A DNA stretch of 64,000 bases, taken from assembly GCF_032854445.1 (NCBI RefSeq), contig NC_088302.1, forward strand, positions 20,023,338 through 20,087,337. Direction: 5' to 3'. Below are positions 59,382 through 64,000 of the stretch, piece after piece. The position numbers and the translations under genes were made by a program. The stretch comes from Liolophura sinensis. Taxonomy: Eukaryota; Mollusca; Polyplacophora; Chitonida; Chitonidae. The notes under the pieces were generated by a model. It was given only the letters and a program-made list of their open reading frames with translations. It searched no databases and was not told the DNA's origin. Position 1 is the stretch's first letter, and the number at the start of each line of letters is the position of its first letter.

Positions 59382-59822
59382 GTGGGTATAGCTAGAATAC
59401 TTGTCGTCGTCGCGGCTTGAGGCCTGGAGTGATGTTTGAAATTCATACACCAGAATATCACTTCTTCTGAAGGGTTCTTCTGTCTCTGTGGTTCGTCATT
59501 AAGATTATATTATAATAGAACTAGGGAAGCTAATCAAATGTTAGGTTACTGTCAAACCGTGCTGTAGGAATACATTTGCACCTGCCTTGGATAGAATTAA
59601 CACAGTGTTGGAGTAAATGGATTAAATCCTTAACTGTGCTGTTTTGGCCTAAGGATCGGTTGAATCACAAGAATGGTGTTGTATATTTTTCACATTTGGA
59701 CCTTCCAGTCAAAATCAGTCAAAGCAAGGCAATAGAAGAGTTAAACCGATTTGTACATATTTCAGCATTGGTCCAAATCCAAATATAGAAGCTTATGTCG
59801 TTTATTCGTGTTCTCTTTTCAG
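59382..59822. other. Intron 26
   Basis: 441 bases with no feature recognised; acceptor ctcttttcag. Confidence 0.7.
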
Positions 59823-61921
59823 GAGAGGATCGTTGGCTGAGTACATTGCTTCTACAGCAGGGTTACCGTGTGGAGTACTGCGCAGCTTCTGACGCTATGA
59901 CGCATGCCCCGGAAAGGTTCGTCGAGTTCTTCAACCAAAGACGACGATGGATTCCCTCCACACTGGCCAACATCATGGACCTGCTACAGAGTTACCGATC
60001 AACCGTGAAAATCAACGACAACATATCTTATCTCTACATGGCTTACCAAGGGGCCCTCATGCTTTCCACAGTGCTCGGCCCCGCCACTGTGTTGCTCATG
60101 ATGGCTGGAGCTTACAACGCTGTCATGAAGATTAGTCTTTGGCAATCTTACCTGCTCTCTGTTATCCCGTCGATTTTTTTCCTGGTTCTGTGCTTCGTGA
60201 TCAAAGGTGAAGTACAATTGACTATGGCGGCCATACTCAGCGCGTTGTATTCACTTCTCATGATGGCAGTCATTGTAGGAACTATGGTCCAGATAGCTGA
60301 GGATACGATCGTCAGTCCCAACGCCATTTTCTTAATGATGTTGCTGTTCATATTCATTGTGTCGGCCTGTTTTCATCCGCAGGAATTCATCTGTTTAATT
60401 CCAGGCGCTTTGTACTTCCTGTGCATTCCTTCAGGCTACGTGCTCTTGATTGTGTACGCTATGTGCAACCTGCATGTTGTCTCTTGGGGAACTAGGGAAA
60501 TGGCGGCGGTAAAAGTGGATCCGGAACGGGAGAAAAAGCGGCAGCAGCAAACGGGTTTGATGGCCTGGCTGGGTAGAAATGAAGACCAAGAGGCCTGCTG
60601 CGGGATTGTCGGCTTCTTCAGGCGGCTATGTGGGCAAAGGTCTAACGTCAACAATGAATTCCTTCGTCAGGTGATGGAGAAATTGGACCGCGTGGAACAG
60701 GGCGTAAGATCGGTGAGTTCTGGAGCGTCCACTGTCCACGGCAGGCGGCGTTCTTCTTCCCGGCGCTCATCCTCCCGGCGGTCTAGGCGGTCCAACATCG
60801 AGGACATCGAGGAGGAGGACGACGGAAATCATCGGGATGACGACTCGCAGACGACAAGCTCCAGTGACGAGGAAAGATCCCATCCTGAAGAGGAGAGAGA
60901 CGACTTGGTGAACCCTAAATGGCTGGAGGAACCAGGCCTGGGGCACGGAGAAGTCCAGTACCTACCTGAGAAAGAAATCGACTTCTGGCAGAAATTCATC
61001 GTGAAATACCTCTATCCTATCCCTCCTGACCGACAACATCAGGCCAAGATCGCCGCTGATCTGAAGTCCATGAGGAACAACGTTGCGTTTGCTTTCTTCA
61101 TGATGAACGCCTTTTGGATGATCATAATCTTCATGTTGCAGAGCGTCAAAGACCGCGTGAGCATTCCGATACCCCGCTACAACGGTAAGGCTCCGCTCCC
61201 AATCGAGCCCCTGGGTCTCATCTTCCTCGTGTTCTTCGCTTTCATACTCATTCTGCAGTTCTGCGCTATGTTGCGGCATCGTTATGGAACCCTCCTGCAC
61301 ATTTTGGCCTCTACAGAGTTACGGTGTTGCAGGAAGAGGTACGACCCAAGGAAGCATATCCGAGAAGCCGTGGAGTACGCTAGGGTACTACAGCGGCTAC
61401 CAGGTTTTGACGAAGAGCCCGAATCCACCGACCAAGAAACTCTCAACCTGGGCAAAAGCAACGTGCCTCCAAATAACCTACGGATGCCAGATAACTACAT
61501 GCAGTCGAATGGCAACGTTCCTCCAATGTTCGAAAATGGTCACCTTCCGGACGGCAGCTCGTCGCCTATACCGGCCATGTTTGATAATCCGGCCTTTAAC
61601 CATTCGACGCCGTCCATGCCCGAGGCTGTGCGGAGGGAGAAGAGCGACCCGGCACCGGCCGTGTCAAGGCGAAATCGACACAGGCACGGTGGGGGCATGA
61701 TGGAGAAGAACAACACCTTACGTCGCGCCTTCGTTCGGAGGTACACCAAACTTATGAGAGAACACTCGGCGGATGTACCTCCAGAAGGAGCCGCCAATTC
61801 TAACTACATGGGCGCCGACAACGGCAGCAGTTCGCCCCCGAGGAGGACGCGTTCGTTGTCACGGAGAAGAGGTGAGAACGCCCAGGATTTAATGTCTCGA
61901 TTTAACAAGCTAAATAGGTGA
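59823..61921 (+). CDS. Exon 27: EDRW/QRRRW catalytic core, membrane domain and C-terminus
   Basis: 2.1 kb terminal exon, 699 codons and stop. (G)EDRWLSTLLLQQGYRVEYC carries the catalytic EDRW (898-901 in the motor-free numbering). ASDAMTHAPE and QRRRW (935-939), the chain-binding motif, follow. Then about five membrane helices lead to the insect-type SWGTR motif (1117-1121). The cytoplasmic part has a short predicted coiled coil (NEFLRQVMEKLDRVEQGVRS), a Ser/Arg-rich run and an acidic run. Next come WLEEPGLGHGEVQYLP and two more membrane segments (for example NVAFAFFMMNAFWMIIIFML), then a polar tail ending SRFNKLNR. All catalytic motifs are intact and no indels are seen. A possible donor (aatag|gtgatg) overlaps the stop, so an alternative C-terminus cannot be excluded. 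Confidence 0.97.
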
Positions 61922-62436
61922 TGGTAATTTGCGAGTGGTATTAATTGTTCTGTGGGATGATGGGCGTGCACCAGAACTCCACCCCCCCTCCCCCCCGTGT
62001 GTCCTAGGTCCTGGTGAGGGGTTCCACCGAAAAAAAAGAAAACAAGTATGACAATGACTCGTCACGGAGGACTGGGCCTACACCGAGCACTCCGTCCCAA
62101 GCCTGGCGTGGGACCAGGAAAAACTGTGCCCACGGGGAAAGAACTCCGGGGTGGAGATGTTGCTGCGGCAACTGGGATATATGTTTAGTTTTTGTTTGTG
62201 CTTTAACCTCTGTCTAAAGATTGTTCTCCATTGTGATAAAATACAGGATGTGACACACTTTTGTGCGTCAAGCTGTGTGCTTATAAAACATCCGATTCAA
62301 TTCATGATCTAATTATTTTAAACACCCAACTATATTGTCTCCTACCGAACGTCTTTCGTTCTTTTCAACACTGTTTCCGATCCTACGCCACTAGAATCGG
62401 GACGTATACATTAGCTGAGCTGAAACCCCGCATGTC

Positions 62437-62442
62437 AATAAA
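62437..62442 (+). terminator. Poly(A) signal AATAAA (proximal)
   Basis: First AATAAA after the stop, about 516 bases downstream. Others at 62506-62511 and 62683-62688 could give a set of short 3' UTRs. Confidence 0.5.
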
Positions 62443-63384
62443 ACAAATTGCTTATCACAGTTATTAGAAATTGCACACAATGCGGCAGATATTAAGATAA
62501 AAAAGAATAAAAGCAAAAACAAGACGGTTAAGTGCTATTGAACATTATTGTCTCAATTGTATTGTGGAAAGTTGGTTTGTACCAAATAATTGCTCAAAGT
62601 TAATTGGTTGATATCTGAATCTGGTAGATAATACAGCTTTCTGTTTTTTTTTGTATATAAATTAAATTGTTCTGCATGTAAAAATAAAAGTCCAGTTTGG
62701 ATTCTTTATGACTCACGTGCTGACCTAGGAGGGGGCAAAACACTCGTCTCTGTAATATTTGGCGCATAATTTTGTGACTAGCAGTGCTGCATGAGAGGTT
62801 TAGCCGTACATCTATACCAGCTAGGAGCAGGTAGCTAGCCCAAAGAGCCCTGCTCTGAACTGAAAGAAGCTAGCCACCTACCAAGGGGGGTAAATCTGTC
62901 TTACTTTATTCTGCTTTATTGCAGTTTTCTTATATCTTTTGTGTAGGTACATATTCATGCAATGTATATCAAAGTAACCATTTTACACCATTTGAATAGC
63001 AATGTGTCAACGCTTTCGTTCGCTATATTGATTAGCACATCATTTAGCAGGAAAACATATCAAGCCTTAGCTTTCTTCTATGTCTTGTTTAACCCGTATT
63101 AAACTGTCCAACAATCTCATGACTGTCTCTGTGTAAGACTGAGCGCTTTTTGTATTAAGAATTGTCTTACAGAAATTTATTGAAAACGCCTTTTTCGGCT
63201 TACACTGAACAATGAAGAAAATACTAAAGCATCCTTCTCCACTTGTTGGAGTGCTGTGTTAAAGCGACTGTGCTCGCCCATATAAAAAGACCCAGCTTGT
63301 AAAGCTTTTACGTTTTTTGTAACATAACATTGTAATAATTTTATAACCATTAATATTATTTTGTATACAAATGTGATAATGATA

Positions 63385-63390
63385 AATAAA
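63385..63390 (+). terminator. Poly(A) signal AATAAA (distal), with GT-rich element
   Basis: Followed within about 50 bases by gtgtttgggttttttgtatg, a typical GU/U-rich downstream element, so a good candidate for the main distal poly(A) site (3' UTR about 1.5 kb). Confidence 0.6.
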
Positions 63391-63497
63391 TCTAGATTAA
63401 TTTTGCATGGGGAAACTGTGTTTGGGTTTTTTGTATGTCCTTAACATGTGTTTGCTGTGTTGGTTATAATCATTTAAATGGTGAAGAAACATGTCCT

Positions 63498-63888
63498 CCA
63501 TGCACTATAGTGAGTGAGTGAGTGCTTGGGGTTTAACGTCGTTCTCAACAATTTTTCAGTCATATGACGACGAAGGAATCATTAGGGTGCATGTACGTGT
63601 AATGTGCCTCCTTGTTGCAGGACGGATTTCCACCGCTCTTTTATTTAGTGCTGCCTCACTGAGACGACTTACCGAAGGCAAGCAAGCCGCCCCGCCCGAG
63701 CCATTATACTGATACGAGTCAACCAGTCGTTGCACTATCCCCTTCATGCTGAACGCCAAGCGAGGAAGTTACAACTTCCTCTTTTTAAAGTCTTAGGTGT
63801 GACTCGATCAAGGATTGATTCTGGATCTACCAGTCCCGAAGCGGACGCTCTACCAACTGTGCTATCCGGGCCGGTCCCCCATGCACTA
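63498..63888 (-). repeat. Full tRNA-derived SINE, copy B, with 10-bp target duplication
   Basis: Element at 63508-63878, flanked by ccatgcacta (63498-63507 and 63879-63888). Minus-strand head has box A tagcacagttgg (complement of 63853-63864) and box B gatcgagtc (complement of 63801-63809). The body is nearly the same as copy A at 17.5 kb, and the tail is a ctcact repeat. Same orientation as copy A, antisense to the gene. Confidence 0.92.
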
Positions 63889-63894
63889 GAAATT

Positions 63895-64000
63895 ACAAAG
63901 TAAGGGTTCAATCCCGATCTTAGGCAGGGAATTCATGAGTTCCCCTGGCTTCTGTGTTCGGAAGGTCACGTTAGTGATAAGTGGTTCGCATGGCCTTTCG
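63895..64000 (+). repeat. Probable further tRNA-like repeat, cut by window end
   Basis: agggttcaatcccgatctta contains a perfect box B-like motif and is followed by family-like body sequence (cccctggcttctgtgttcgg). Truncated by the window edge. Confidence 0.45.

Larger units (their letters stand above)
1001..61921 (+). other. Myosin–chitin synthase fusion gene (27 exons in window, 5' end missing)
   Basis: Gene model joining all exons listed below. Product: a myosin motor fused to the N-terminus of a polytopic chitin synthase (UDP-GlcNAc:chitin beta-1,4-N-acetylglucosaminyltransferase) of the plasma membrane. The family role is making chitin at the apical membrane, with the motor domain coupling the enzyme to actin. 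Exons were placed by recognisable myosin and chitin synthase motifs and GT/AG sites, and intron phases agree across all joins except where small indels are noted. The myosin P-loop and the start codon are not in the window. The last exon has a stop at 61919-61921 and is followed by poly(A) signals. Exons 1, 6, 7 and 8 need frame corrections to be read through. Gene identity is certain; in vivo integrity of the motor part is not. Confidence 0.95.
61922..63497 (+). other. 3' untranslated region and downstream
   Basis: Non-coding, AT-rich after 62200. Contains AATAAA at 62437, 62506, 62683 and 63385. A C-rich run (about 61979-61996) follows the stop closely. No other gene seen. Confidence 0.75.

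Noticed and set aside
1-64000. Search for transposon proteins (reverse transcriptase, transposase), CRISPR arrays, operons, canonical tRNA or rRNA genes
   Set aside because: None supported. tRNA-like stretches are all SINE heads with degraded boxes or attached repeat bodies.

Overview
This window is animal nuclear DNA holding most of one large gene on the + strand. The gene is a fused myosin–chitin synthase: an unconventional myosin motor with one neck IQ motif, joined to a family-2 membrane chitin synthase. That fusion is known from molluscs and some other lophotrochozoans, where it is linked to shell chitin. Together with tRNA-derived SINEs whose tail resembles common mollusc repeats, this points to a mollusc, probably a bivalve. 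Species was not determined.

Layout. The gene's 5' end (motor N-terminus and P-loop) lies left of the window. I place 27 exons by conserved protein motifs, GT/AG borders and a continuous phase chain. Window exons 1-16 (1001-42850) encode the motor from switch I, through switch II, the lower 50-kDa domain, loop 2, the converter and an IQ neck, to an arginine-rich linker. Exons 17-27 (46376-61921) encode the whole chitin synthase: N-terminal membrane segments, the CATMWHE, DD, LDGDVD, EDRW, QRRRW and SWGTR motifs, a charged cytoplasmic region and C-terminal membrane helices. The 3' UTR carries several AATAAA signals up to about 63390. Introns make up roughly 90% of the window and hold minisatellites, SINEs, microsatellites and several CpG-rich islands. 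No second protein-coding gene is recognised on either strand.

Main points of interest. (1) The intron between the motor half and the synthase half contains a CpG-rich island that ends in a possible alternative first exon. It has a strong Kozak ATG, six codons, and a donor in exactly the phase needed to join exon 17. The result would be a stand-alone 1595-residue chitin synthase, the usual arthropod size, so the locus may make both motor-bearing and motor-free enzymes. (2) Two splice sites, the donor of exon 2 and the acceptor of exon 8, lie inside tandem repeats that multiply the splice site itself. (3) Exons 1, 6, 7 and 8 carry a cluster of small indels that break the reading frame of an otherwise well-conserved motor, while the other 23 exons are clean. 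Local consensus errors are the simplest explanation; loss of the motor isoform is the interesting alternative. (4) A phase-compatible acidic cassette may exist in myosin loop 2.
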